Below are positions 26,319 through 39,300 of a stretch of DNA of 64,000 bases, in pieces. The stretch spans positions 372,001-436,000 of the forward strand of contig MU385734.1 in assembly GCA_022497155.1 (NCBI GenBank), written 5' to 3'. The DNA comes from Whalleya microplaca (lineage: Eukaryota > Ascomycota > Sordariomycetes > Xylariales > Xylariaceae). The translations under genes and the position numbers were made by a program. The notes beneath the pieces are model-generated. The model had not been told where the DNA came from and did not search any database. It saw nothing but the letters and a program-made list of their open reading frames with translations. Within the stretch, counting starts at the first letter, position 1; every line of letters begins with the position of its first letter.

Positions 26319-29300
26319 AAGCCCCCGAGATTTTCAGCAGCGAATGCAGTTTTACCGATTGCAACATGGAATGATTGATGACATGAAATTATAGAGGCTT
26401 ATAGAAAGAGGTGGCGTTTTTCATGGCGACTTCCCAGAGGAACATACCTGTTGTCCCTGCACACACCTAATACGACGACTTCACTTATATATGGTGGTCG
26501 CGAAATGGATCGATCACCTGAAGGCGGGAACTTATTAGGATTTCTTTTTGGACCCATGGTGGTGTGTTGGGCGGTTTTATGAATGTATAGACTTGAGACC
26601 CTCATCGGCGGCTAGATCTCTTACAAGCGGTCATTGCGAACAGGAATTTTCTCTACTCAAAGGTCTCCGTCAAACGGAACCGTATGATGGGGGGACGAAA
26701 AAGAGAACTGCGAATACCAATATCGTTTTCCACTCCTACAATACACTTCAAATTCTTTACTCCATTCCACTCACAGCGTTGGCATACTGGGCATGTGTTT
26801 TTTTTTTCTCTTTACTTATAGACGGTGGATTAGGCGAGATCGGTGGTATGGGCCTTGAGACGACGGAGCTCGGCCGGACTTTGACAATTGCCAAAAGCTA
26901 GGCGGTTATTTGCTTCCTCTCTTCTCTGATTCACGATGTTTTTTACGGAGGGGTTGAGAGTGCGTTTCAGCGCATCTCCAACTGCCAATATCTTGGTAGA
27001 AGCTTGGCATGATTCTTTGTATTGCTATTTGAGATACCTTTAGTGTAGATGACTCAAAACAAAGACAATGGAAAAACAGGGGGGTGATCTCCGACCCCAG
27101 AAAAAACCCTCTGCATATAACTCCGCTTCTTCGCCAATCTGGATATGCGCCTCGTCAAACGCGTATGTTGCGTTGTGTTCACATGGGTCGAATTCCACGA
27201 CAGATCCCCCATGTTTCGGAGCTAGAAGTTCCCCCGTGTGTTTGCCTCATCCCGCACACCTTTTCTCTCTCTGTCCAAGACTGACTCTATTCCGAGAAGT
27301 CCACTTGGGGTACGAAAAAAACGCCACGCAGGATGCCTCTAGAACTTGCCATGCCCGAAAATTGTCTCCATGCTGGGCGTGTGCGCTACGCTAGGGGTGG
27401 AAAGAGGTAACACCTTGGAGAACAGCAGATGCAAGTTCACCGCATCGTATTGCGATCATTTCGCTGATTACTATGCGCAGTGGAAGCCCCCCCCTGATAT
27501 TAAAACCGCAGTCCGGATTTCTCATTGGACACCCCCGCACACGCCCGTACGTACCTACCAGCTGGGAATGGACTCATCATCATCGAAAGGAAGACTCGGC
27601 TCGGAGTGGCCTAACCATCTTTTGCCAAGGCCTTGCCTTGCTTGCTCTTATTTGGGCGGGCGACTATCACTTTTGGACTCCAAAGGCTACTTATTAGGGA
27701 GGTGATTTCCACATACGCATAGTAATACCTACTTCGAAATTGCAGCCGCATAACGGCATACGGGAAGTCCATGCGGGAAGAGCGAAGAGTTTTCCTATTT
27801 TCACAACTCTCTGCCTCCCTCCCCTTACTACTCACCGCCTGGAGAAGCAATGAAAAAAATTGAGACGAAAATGTAAAACGAAGAAACCTGAGGCAGAACT
27901 CCTAGGACCCCCACAAGAGGCAATCTCAGGCGACCCGAACAGAAGGGCACTGTTCTGCCTTCCCTCGCACAAATTGCAAATGCAATACATACATATCGTG
28001 GCTCGTTGCACGAATGACAGGCAGGCAGGAACACGGCAGTACGTCAGCCATCAGCCCTGCAAGAGACCCCGGACGTCCCCGAGAAGCTGTCGTCCAATCC
28101 TGGGGTTGTGCTGAAGAGGCGGTGGGGAGAAGAAATCCTAAATTTTTTTTTTTCTCTTGTCGCTCCCGCCGCCCCCAACCAGCCAGTAACCAGTGGTGAG
28201 CAACAGCGTTTAGGTAGCAGTAGTAGTAGCGGTAGCAGTAGCCTACCTGTGTGTCGCTTGCCAAAACATGGGGGAGGGGTGCGGCTTGTTGGACAAGTAG
28301 GATTACTGTTACGAAGAAAATTGCTACCTTTATTATTATTAGGGGTCGGGCGTCGCAAATTCATTCGCCTGCTCAGCCTCGAAATCTAAAGGCGGAAGGA
28401 AAACACAGCGTCGCTGACGTGATACATTGACGCTGGTAATCCTCTTGGCTGCTGTGCCGTACGGCACGTTGGTAAGAGAGAGAGCCCAGCCTACTGGCGG
28501 CGAACACTTTCGTACTAGCTCGGCTGAAATCAAATTTGGAAGAGGATGAAAGCAACTCCTGAGTGATCCTGCGGTACCTGTTGATCTTCCGTGACGCTTT
28601 GGTAAGGTGAAGCGCGAAGCTCAGGTCATCAATACGTGCTCATAGTGAACTCAATCGGATCTGGTCGGTACCCCGTCGAAGCCCGTAGCATGAGATCACA
28701 GATATGGCAGGACACGTCCGAGCCCCAGATTTCTCGGTAAGGGACTTTGCGGGGCTCCAGTTTGTACGGAAAACCGGAAATCTTGCTCGACTATCTTTGT
28801 TACATGCCTTGGCGATCCTCGCAGCCTGGATGGTGACGAGGCACACATTGGGGTACTGTCGGACGATTGTCCAACTTCCCAAACTCGGCTGAACCGTGGT
28901 TCGCCTTGGGAGCCAAACGGGCAGTCTATGTACATACAATATAATTCAGATCCTTTTTTTCATTTGAGCTGCTTGGCCCTCGGGCCATCGCTCTTAATGA
29001 GAATCCAACCCCATTTCCAAATCGAGCAAGTCCTTGAGCTTTGAAACTGACCAAGAAATGCAACTTCACTCATTTTCTTTTCCGCTTCATTGCATGTAAA
29101 CGGTCGCCTGGAGCTGAGGCCGATAGTAGGGGTTACCAGGATACCCAAGAGCTGTAGCGTGCGTAACCGCGGGCGATTACAGCACACGAGCTCGATACGT
29201 GCGAGGAATAGGTTTAGCTGCAGTCTTCAAATTGCACAAGACTGGCTGCCTGCTTATTATTACAGTGGCCGGCGAGCAGGTTGCTGATGAGGCTACTGCG

Positions 29301-32300
29301 AGTAAGGTCGTTGAGGCATCAGCTGATTCCCGGTTAGGTTGCCTGATAATGGTGAGAGGGTCCCTGTGTAGTGAGACGGCCCATCGGCCACCGCCGGAAC
29401 CGAATAGAGAAAGCGAACGGGAAGCGCGGGAACTAATGGAAACGTGCTCGTTAAACAAGCGCGAGGAGATGTGATCTTGATGATTAATCGGCGATAATTA
29501 TCTGTTGTCAATTGTACGACACACAAGATTGTTAGTCCGTGGGTTGCAACTACGACGGTCAGCGAAGCTCTCTGGAGCGTCCTCACCGCAACTTTTGCGA
29601 GACAAGAGGAGGCAGATAGGCGTGCAGAAATTTGCACGAATAGGACGTAAACATTGTGCTGTTGCGCAATTCGTTTCTGTTGATCGAATGGAGGCTTGAG
29701 TCCGTTTGGGCGAACACTATGACAATTATTACCAAGTAACAAGAGCACGACACTTTTCAGAGTTTTGCGTTTCCTGTGGAGGGCGATGTGCAATGTGTGG
29801 GGTGTAGTCTGGCAATCCTGGTTGATTGCCATTCCCGGCTTCTCTAACCGTCATACGCGATGCCGCTTGTGATAACGGATGTTGCTTTTCTGGGGATCCT
29901 GGAGTGTCTGGACTTCCAGCCTTGCTTTCACGTTGCTGACAACCCCCATTACATTTTTTTTGCCGACTTCGACGCGATGGCACTAACAAGTGCGACTGTC
30001 GCGTTGCTGCGCCGCGAGGGAGCCTAGTACGGAAATATCTCTGCCTAGCTGGTTGAGTTGCCTGAACTGCCTGAACTGGGCAAGTTCAGCTCGCCATAAG
30101 CTTGACACTTCAACGGCGCTAAAGTCAAGTGATGGATAGGCGTACGATGACCTGAGTGGCTCTGTTTCTCGCGAGAAGTCGAAGCAGATGTGTGGGGTTA
30201 GGTAGATCCTTGCATACCGTCCGAGACACATGGCTGAAATCAGAATGGTACTGGTCCACGGGGTGGAAGGCCAAGGGCGGCGGATCAATGTCATATGTCA
30301 AGACATGGAATGCATGCCTCTTGGGTTTCCACGTCACTACTACTTAGTAGGAGGTCTTGACATTTATCAGTGACACCAAGATGAAGCAACACGACCACAG
30401 CAGAGTCCTTTTGGTCAATAAGGTCAGAGGACGCTCAAGTGGTCTTCGTCATGGTCGGCTTTCGGTCTTAGGGAAAAGGAGAGGTGTGATGTTACAAGGT
30501 TGTTAGAGGAGAGATCCATTGATTTGCGATGTGTTACAATCTGAGGGTGTGAGTGGCCTGCGCTGTACATCCTAGGCAGCTGGCAGCTGGCTGGGCTGGC
30601 TGGGTAGAGCCTAGCCCCTCCATTGACGGGCGTGGGGGTCATCCAACTCCACGGGGTCGAATCCCTGTCCGCTTGCTGATGCAACTCAATACCCCAAGAA
30701 CCCCACAGAATCTCAAGTGCTTTCTCATACGGAGTACGTACTTCAGAGACATGTTTCCATGTATAACACTGCCCTCACGGGAAAAGGGGTGGCATTTTCA
30801 GCCCTTCCCGGCTGCAAAGATCCGACCATCCTGGCGATGCAAAAAACCAACAATCACGTAACTGAATAAATGAAATTTGGGCATAATCTCACGCCCTAGG
30901 TGCCAAGTCGCCTGTTCGTTGAGCCTTTCAGTCACGGAGTTACTTTCAAATCAGACCCTGAAAGTTCAGCTCTATTTGGGTAACACAAGAGCAACTCTGC
31001 AAGCGATCAAGCGATCAAGCGATCAAGCGATCAAGCGATCAAGCGATCAAGCGATCAAGCGATCAAGCGATTTAGCGATTTGTTGTGCCGACATGCCTAG
31101 CCTCCGTCGCTTGCAGCCTTACAGGTGCTCTCTCTCCCTATCTCTCCGCCTGGGTATGATTCTCTCTCTGTCGGTATTTCGGGTTCATGAGCCGGATCGC
31201 CAGCCGGGGCTGAATCTGTTTGTCTCTCTTTCTCCAGGTCTGTGCCAACAGGACCTCATCCTTAGGCACTGAAGCTTCTAGAGTGTATGCATTATGCAGA
31301 ATGTTTCAAACTCGAAAATGAAGACCAGAAAGACACTCGACCAAAGCTTGACGAAAGTGTCTAGAAGCCATCAATCAACTGTACGGTCTAAGTGAACGTG
31401 GCTATTTAGGCGGCGAGCTCTCCCCAATTACTATGTAACCCCTAGGTATCAGGCGCCATTGCAGTAATTGCAGCAGTCTGCCTACCTAGACACCTGCAAA
31501 GATGCAAGGCTGTGACTCCCTCCTCACAAACGAGGATGATTTAGGTCCCTATCGTTATCCTCTCTTTCAGATGCGCGTTTAAGGCACAAGACAGGTAAAA
31601 GAAGGGGAAAGGTCGTGTATCGGATAGATTGCCGAGACGACGACATCGGGTGTCTCCAATAAGCCCCTCGACGTGTGGCATTCTCCTAAGCTGAGATGCT
31701 ATTTTGAGATCGGAGATCGCCTGTCATCACTGAAGAGGTGTGGTATGCGACTGCTGATATGTATCAGTAAGCAGTCGTGTTGCGAATTCATCCTATCTAG
31801 GCTTTTGATACTACATAAGCCGACGGGGAATCAGGGGAGATCTCGGCCAGCCTCTGATATAGTGTGGGGGACTGTACGCCTTATCAACGCCTGACAAGAT
31901 GTTAAAAATATTAACTCGTTGATTACCTGCGCACCAGGAAAGGATCTCTTTGCCCTGCCCCAATAACGGATCATCTGGCACCGACTTAATTAAAACCCAA
32001 CCCGCATGGAGACAAAAGTGAAGCAATAGCAGGAGTACTTTGGTAAGCCATGAGGAATAGGCCGCGCAAGCTGTCCCTGGCGACAAAACGAGTGACCAGA
32101 CTACCTCACCAATGAGGGCAATACATGTTTGGAATAGGCTAACACGACTGATCGAACCCAACGGTATTCATCGGTGTGGTATCAACCCCAAGGCTTCTTT
32201 GGATGCAAAAGGTAATCTACTCGCAGAATGCAAACTTCTTTTGACCCAAGCTACATTGTCGTTCTAGTGACCTAACGTCATCATCCCAAGGAAATGGATT

Positions 32301-35300
32301 GGACATGCCTGAGAGGCTATCGTCTCAGCCGTGGATACCTACCGCATGCTACTCTAATACACACCGGTGGTGAACGGATCACCAGGTCACATGCTAACCG
32401 GGACCAAGTGATCCTCCTCTCTCCACGATCACATGTTTACCCTGTCTTATATTTGATTATGTCGCGATAAACCTCCGTCATGGACAAGCATCCATTATGA
32501 AGAACTTTCATCATCAAGCATTATCAGCAGTCGGTAGATCTCACATTACGAGTGAAGCCCGGAGCTCTGAGCGCATGGGTAACACGTATCTTCACTGTGA
32601 ATTTTTATTAATAACTTCCAGGAGTACTCACCGGTAAAAACCACTTCACTATCTGATGAAACAAATTTTTATCAATGCGGAGTCTCCTCCCATTACTCCA
32701 GACAGGGGTACGTACATACTAATCTGGAACGACAGACCCTTGTCTGCATGCTACCTAGTCCAGGGACCGAAGAAAGGGATATGACATCAAATTTCGGCGA
32801 CTCACAGCCTTGCCGGTGCAGGAAGCAATTGCCTACTCATCAAGATATATTGTCCAAGATCGATCCTGCAGCTCGGCCTGGATCCCTGGCCCAGCCTTAT
32901 TCAGTTCTCGGCTGCGTGGCTTGGACCATTGGCCGCAAAACATTCAACGCCCGGATTCAGCCAGTTCAGCTTCATTTTCGTTTTCGCAAGCTTCGGTGTT
33001 CAGGCATTTCTTGGCCTGCGATGATAGGGCAAGGCCTTCACAGTCCTCTGGTTCCGAAGCCTGAAGCCCTTTATCGACTTCACATGTTAGACCTTTGGGG
33101 AACCCCCAATTCGTACACCTGCATTCGGTCAATGCAAAGGCTTAGTATTGCCTGATTTCAAACGGCCTCCTTGCTTACGCCACACTTTCTGTATAGTACC
33201 ATACAAGGCTGGCATGTCAGTCAACCTAGGTAACCTTAGGTGTGGGGGAATCCGCCGTGGCGAGCGCCAAATGGCAGGAAGCGTACTGCGTAATATATGG
33301 TTTATTCATTGGGGGCAACGCACCAATATCCAGGTAACACTTTCTACCAAGAGCCGCAATTTATTATCCCACATACCAGCCTCGAGAACACGAGATACTA
33401 ACTTAAACTCTGGCTCCCCCACGACGGGGAATTCGGGTTATCAACATTCCTAAGGGGAAGCCTGTCAAGGTGGCATTTCCATCTCCTCGCGCTCTAGTGT
33501 CTTGGATGTGATGAACCGGTCCCTCAAGGTGGCACCGAAAATTTATATATTCTGGGTGTTCCCTCTGCTGTGTAACCCCCGGAAATGTCGCACCGGCCCT
33601 CGACATTTCGTACTCCGTCTAGCAACCAACTCTCTTGGCTACCATCGAGCTAGGACGGCGCTTACGTGCTCTCTGACCGTTCTGGTTCTGCCGTCGCATT
33701 GTGACCGGGGATCTGTGACCCTCGCCGGTTCCGGTTGACCACCCCGATGATACCGCAGCAGTAGGATTTCCCTCTCTCGACAACCGAGATTGTAGGAATC
33801 TACTTGCAGTGGGATGCGTTGCGTCGCCGGCAGGAACTCGTCGTATCGGTAGGGAGTCTTGTTGCGTTGCACGGCGTGGACCACAGCTGCTGGCAATCCG
33901 ACCTCAGCTCTCACCGTACCTATGCAGTAGCAGGATGCCAGTCCGTGCTAAAAGGGTCGCGGCCGCGTCACTCACCGAACTGCTTACCGAAGTGCGGGCT
34001 GGAACCAGTACTTTTGCTCGTTGCACCGCCAGGCAGCCTTGGCTTTGAGACAAACTCGCCCCAAGTTGGAAGGGCGGTCCGGTGGAAAGGTTAGGAGATC
34101 CTGCCGAAATCTTCCGGACCAGGTGCATGTCGCCCGTGTTGTTCAGCAGCTGCATTGCCGAGACTTAAAGTTATGTGCGGCCAATCATTTATATTATTGT
34201 CAAGGAGGCAAGCCTTGAACCATACTACCGGGTGTCTGAGCTCCCTGCCAGGTTTCACTGCTGGCCACCGGCCAAATTGCGAGCGTGAACCCCGACAGCA
34301 CTGGATACACCTTATACGAGGGACGCTTTGGTCGAGAGGTGTGCCGACGACAGCTGAAGCCCATTCTGCAACCCCAGTGGCGACAATAGCCGGGCGGACC
34401 GAAACAACAGGTTCGTCACCACTCGAAGTCGAGGTCGCCAAGGTAAGTTCATAAGAGTAGGTAACTAGGCTATGTGAGCAGAATGTGGTCTCGAAAAGTT
34501 GGACAGTATCGCTTGAACCTTCCTGGCAGCAATTGACAGCTTAGTTTGTCGAGATGCATAAGGAGACCACCGTCCTTGGGACGCGAATATTGCCACCTTC
34601 CAGAAATAACCGACATTGCTGGTGATATCGCGTGCAGCAGAGCTATGAGGAATCAATCGGACGATCGCTCCGTTCATTGTCTCTTGTCCAAACTACTTGG
34701 TTGCCTTGTTGGGATTCGACCCCTTTCTGGTTGTTGTCCTTTTGTAATGACGACGCCCACCATACAGAGGCATAATATCACACCGACGTCGCTGGGCTAG
34801 ACGATCGAATGAGAGTGTCCGAACTCTTCCTGAGCAAATTTTCCACATAGGTGCGCATAAAGCTGTATAGATATGAGGCAGCTCGCAAATAGAATCATAT
34901 ACGCAATTAACGGATGAATGTCTGAGGCCTTGCCACCTATGATTGATTGGCATCGATCCGAAGCTATTTTATAACTGGGAAAAGTCGAATTCAGCTTGAG
35001 CAGAGATATGAATCACAGATATTATGAACGACTAGCTACGGTTCAGAAGCGATAGGCTCCTATTCCATGCCTAGACACTTCATGCATAAGCAGACATATT
35101 ATAGCCAGTACATTATGATAAAAATAAATGGGCATGAAGCCTCCTTGACTTCATCCACTGACCTCATCTACATTGCAGCAAACAAAGACATCTATTCCAA
35201 CTATGTACATCTCGTATGAAGTGCGAACTTGGCAGCGTCTCTCATATCCTACATGCAATGTGTTCTACTCAGGGTGTCAACTTATCGAGAGCCTCTGAAC

Positions 35301-36372
35301 GTATCGCTAGGTCTTGGCTTAGAGTTGTTCAACGCAAACACTGTCGCATGTCGCTTGTCTATACAAGCCAGACCTAAACTCGCAAACCCTCGGCTAATGG
35401 CTCATCAAAAGGCTCGCCAAGTCATGCATGGTATAATGGATTGGATAGATTCAACATCCTGAAATCATTGTAGTCTGTACACAGCCCGGCAACTCATTAT
35501 GCCAATATGGGGCAAAGTATCCGGGAGCGTAATGACATATTGAGTGCAAGGTGAAGCTAGAAAGGAGCAGAGCCCCTTCACATATGTACAGGGGTGGGGG
35601 CCACATGTAGGTAGGCCTGTAGTCAGCCCTACAGCCTTGTTTCGACACAGAGACATGCTTCAATCTAACATGTAGAGTAATAGTTGATTTGCGTTGAAAG
35701 ATGTGTATGTATGTAAATCAGGACGAGTGATAGGGGCTGAGATAAATACCTGAGAATTTGGGTTGACTGGCGGGCGATCTGAGCATCTTCGTTATATGTG
35801 ATGAGGCTCACTTGAAGTTACGGTTCGATTGCTTACGAAGACCATCATTCCCCATGTACCTTTTCTGCACTTATAGCATAGTATATGTCGACACGAAACG
35901 TTAGCTCTGTCTCACTAGAGATACTCTAACCGTCCTATACGCCATTGTAGTGTTGTTGTGTACCTAGGTAGATAGCACTCGGACGTAAACAAATTCATCA
36001 TCATCATATATGCTTACAGGATGTCATTTTCTACATCGAAGTTGTCTAAGCAAGGGCCATGCTTGGCTTGGATGATGGAGATCAGTGATGGCATGAGCCC
36101 AAATTATAGTATTCATTCTTCGAGATATCTTTCCATTTAAAAATTATATAATGCTACGTTGTTCATGCTGGTGCTAATACAGTGAGCGGCCTACAAACAT
36201 CTATCTCCGCCATGCTCGTTCTATCCGTATGTGTATACCCAATGTTAGAATCCAAAATGCCCTGCTAGGAACCCCCCATATGTATGCTGTGCTGAGAAGA
36301 GGAAAAATGCACATGGCTCTAGAAGTCGCCTGTACTAAACCAGCGACTCTTCCGGGAAATCAAGTAGCCTCC
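26319..36372. other. Ten-kilobase gene desert
   Basis: The first part should be the cre1 3' UTR. After that no gene is recognised on either strand. The longest frame, 29293-29832 minus (179 codons), has no motif and is overlapped by plus-strand frames. An 8 bp tandem repeat sits at 31001-31070 and ACCTAGGT palindromes at 33234-33241 and 35962-35969. Base composition is not extremely AT-rich, so this is not a fresh RIP-mutated block. Confidence 0.6.
31001..31070. repeat. Tandem array of AAGCGATC (about 8.75 copies)
   Basis: Perfect 8 bp units run head to tail for 70 bases, ending in a degenerate TTTAGCGATTT. The period is not a multiple of three, so it rotates the frame, consistent with non-coding DNA. 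The 30877-31272 open frame that reads it as AIKRSSDQ repeats is therefore not credible as a gene. Confidence 0.95.
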
Positions 36373-39300
36373 CTATGACGCGTTGGGGCCCTGCTGTGGA
36401 CTCTTCGGGCCCTCCTCGCCGGCATCGTGACCACCGAAGGTCGGACTCATGGGGCTCCGAGGGCTCTTCTTTCCTTTCTTCGCGGCGGCGCCTTTGCCCA
36501 CGATCTTCTCCGTCCAATTCCAGCTGGGACTACTCGGCCTCGCGACGTCCTTGCCCTTCGACTCTGGCAAGTCCTCGCTTTTGAGGTGTTGGGTGAAGAA
36601 CACGTAATCCATGTCTAGATCGCTGTCGTCCCCGCTGTCGGTGTAGTCCCTGTCGGTCCCGTACACCGAGTCGACCCTATCGAAGGATGTTCGCGGTGGC
36701 GAATCTCTTGAACTGTAGTGGGCTAAGCGTTTCCCCTGAGAAGAGGGCAGGTCTGACACTGCGTCCGTCGCCTCGAGTGCCTCACTTACGGTGCGTTGAT
36801 GGGTATTGAACAGATGGGACGAACGACTCCTCGCCGGGTGCTTGTCGGGAATGCTGGGGCACTCCTTGGAATCGGCGTCCCCGTCCGACCCCCCGTTATC
36901 GTTTCCCCGGGGCTGAGCATCGTCTTGCGTGCTTGTCTCAGCGCCCGTCTCATAGGGTGACTCATTCGTCATTTTCGCGCGGTCCGCATTTGTCTCATCC
37001 TCATCTCGCGTGCGAGCGGCCGCACTGTCGCTGAAGTGGGCGTCCACTAAGTGTTTCACGACGGGCCAGCCAAAAGCATTGGCGAACATGCGGCGCACAA
37101 TGACGTTGTTGTGCGCATCGGGCTCTAGCTTGACGAGCACCTTGCGCCAACTCAGGTCGCGGTGGTATGCGCGTGCAATCTTTTCCTCGACTTTCATACT
37201 GGAACCGTCCACGACCTGGTCGTGATCTCTGTCCGGATCGGTGTGCATGTGGTCGTCGTAGTCACGAGTCGATAGGCTCGAGTCTTCGTGTACGACGCCC
37301 GAATTTATAGTACTAGAAGACGGAGACATTTTACTACTATCGCTTCGTTTTGGCGACGAGGAAAAACTACGACCGTTTGCCTTTTTGAATGTCCCGCTAC
37401 GCTTCTTGAGCGGCGGTGGCGGGATATCAGATGGATGATACACTCGGTCATGGAAGATAGTTCGAGGCCGTTTCGAAGGGTCGATGAGAAACTCCACTGT
37501 CGGCATCGTAGGATTCAAAACATCACCTGCAGACTCCAAGAATGTCGTCCGAGGAGGAGCAGACACCGCATGTGCTTGGTCTTCGCTGAGCTCATTGCCC
37601 GAAGACACCCTTGACCTGCTTGAAGATGCCGAGTCTGTGCCCGTGTCTACTTTCAAGGTCTGGCTCCGCTGATAGATCTTATTTTCCCGAGGAGAGTGAG
37701 GCGGCGATTTCGGGTTTGATGTTTTAGACGACTCGTTGGACTTGAAAAAGTTAAAGAACCCAGACAGCGGGTATGCGTTGTTTGTCTGAGAATTTTGCGT
37801 CGTGCCTGTCTCCGACCCAGGAGTTGCCAGGTTTAAACTGCGTCTATCATCCTCCACCGTTGCGTTACTGGATGGCTGAGGTACTTCGTGAGAGTCACCG
37901 TGTGTATTCTCAGCATCGACATCTGTACGCGATATAGATGGAGGTTCCTCAGCGGCGGGCGACCAGGGACCCCTTTTCGATGATACGTTAGCACCTGTTA
38001 GTTCTGCCCATCCAAACCCCATTACTGTCTCTACAAGGCCAGCTTCACGTCTAGCCTTCTCCACACGGTCGAGACCCTGCCAATCTAGAAATAATAAACA
38101 ACTGGTGCGGAGCGGTACAATCCCGTCGTTGACAACGTTCGAGTATAAAGTTCGATTACGAAATTTCTTTAGAGCGGTATGTGCCGGCCCAGTCGGTAAA
38201 ATTCGTAGCAGTGGTTTCGATTCGGGCTGTGGCTCTCCCATGACCTTCTTGTGAGCACTCTCTCCGAGAGTGCCAACTATTGCACTCCAACTGCTTCTGG
38301 CAATAGTTGGCGCTCTCCAAGTAAGACCCAAGTCTTGGCCGGTCCTCCCGACAAGGCCAAAGTCGAGGGCGAACTTGACATATAACGGGTTCTCGTTGCT
38401 AAGGCCTAGTAGAGGAGATGCGAGGGCGATGAAATTGATCGGATGAATTAGGTCGAAAAATTGAGGCGAATGCTTCTGAATATATGCGATGGCATACGTC
38501 TGGACGAGACCCCCCAGCGAGTGCCCGATGAAACTGATACTGGTGATTCTAAATTTTCGATCTTCCCCGTGAAAGTGATGCTTATGGATGGTGCTATGTT
38601 TATGGGCGGGTTTGCCACTCGGATCATTATGCCCGGCATCCTCTTTGAGGGCTTCGTTGATGCCTTGAGCGGCCTTCTTCATGGACGGGAGAAAAGGCTG
38701 GTCCGGGTACGTCATTGAAAGTACAAACCGGGCCAGGCGTTTGCCCAAGAACTTGATGCCTCTTTCTGTTCGAGTCGCATTTCCCGAGAAACCTCGTACT
38801 ATGACTTCCTCGTCCTCGTCCTCGTCCTCGGCATCATCGCCGCCTTGAGCACTGGCCTCCTGGCGTTGTTCTGAAGTTTCTGAATGATTATCGGCTTGTT
38901 TGGATTTTCTCTCGGCCTTTTCTCGTGCTTTCCTTGCCTTTGCATCAACCTTGGCCCGCTTCACAGTCGCATCGATACTCTCTTTCAAGTACAGCATGTC
39001 AGAACCGAGGTTACTATGCAGTCCATGCGTTATGACAACTAGATGAACCTTCTTCGGATCCCCTTTTTTCACGCTGTCTTCCTCCGGTTTTGCTGGCTCC
39101 GTGGCATTGCTGACTGTTTTATCTATGCTGGATTGTTTATGTTTTTTATAATTCCATTCATCCCAGCCAGGTAGCCGCGGTGTATTCCAAAGACTCGCTG
39201 TATCCTCGACCTTCAAGCCGATGGCCTTGGAAAAGACGCCTTTAGGCTGGGCTGGGTGATGGCCGTCTACCGCGCCTCGACTCTGTTGGAAATCGCCAAC

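Noticed and set aside
29293..29832. 179-codon minus-strand ORF
   Set aside because: No recognisable motif, overlapped by plus-strand frames, no splice partners or promoter features.
30653..30665. GGGGTCGAATCCC, tRNA T-arm-like
   Set aside because: The loop lacks the invariant TTC, and no D-arm or acceptor stem is present upstream.
30877..31272. ORF containing repeated AIKRSSDQ
   Set aside because: The repeat is translation of a non-coding 8 bp satellite; flanks show no coding character.
9000..36000. Deserts as RIP-mutated transposon blocks
   Set aside because: The deserts are not AT-rich enough by eye for heavy recent RIP, and no transposase or reverse transcriptase signature was found; only an ancient, decayed origin remains possible.
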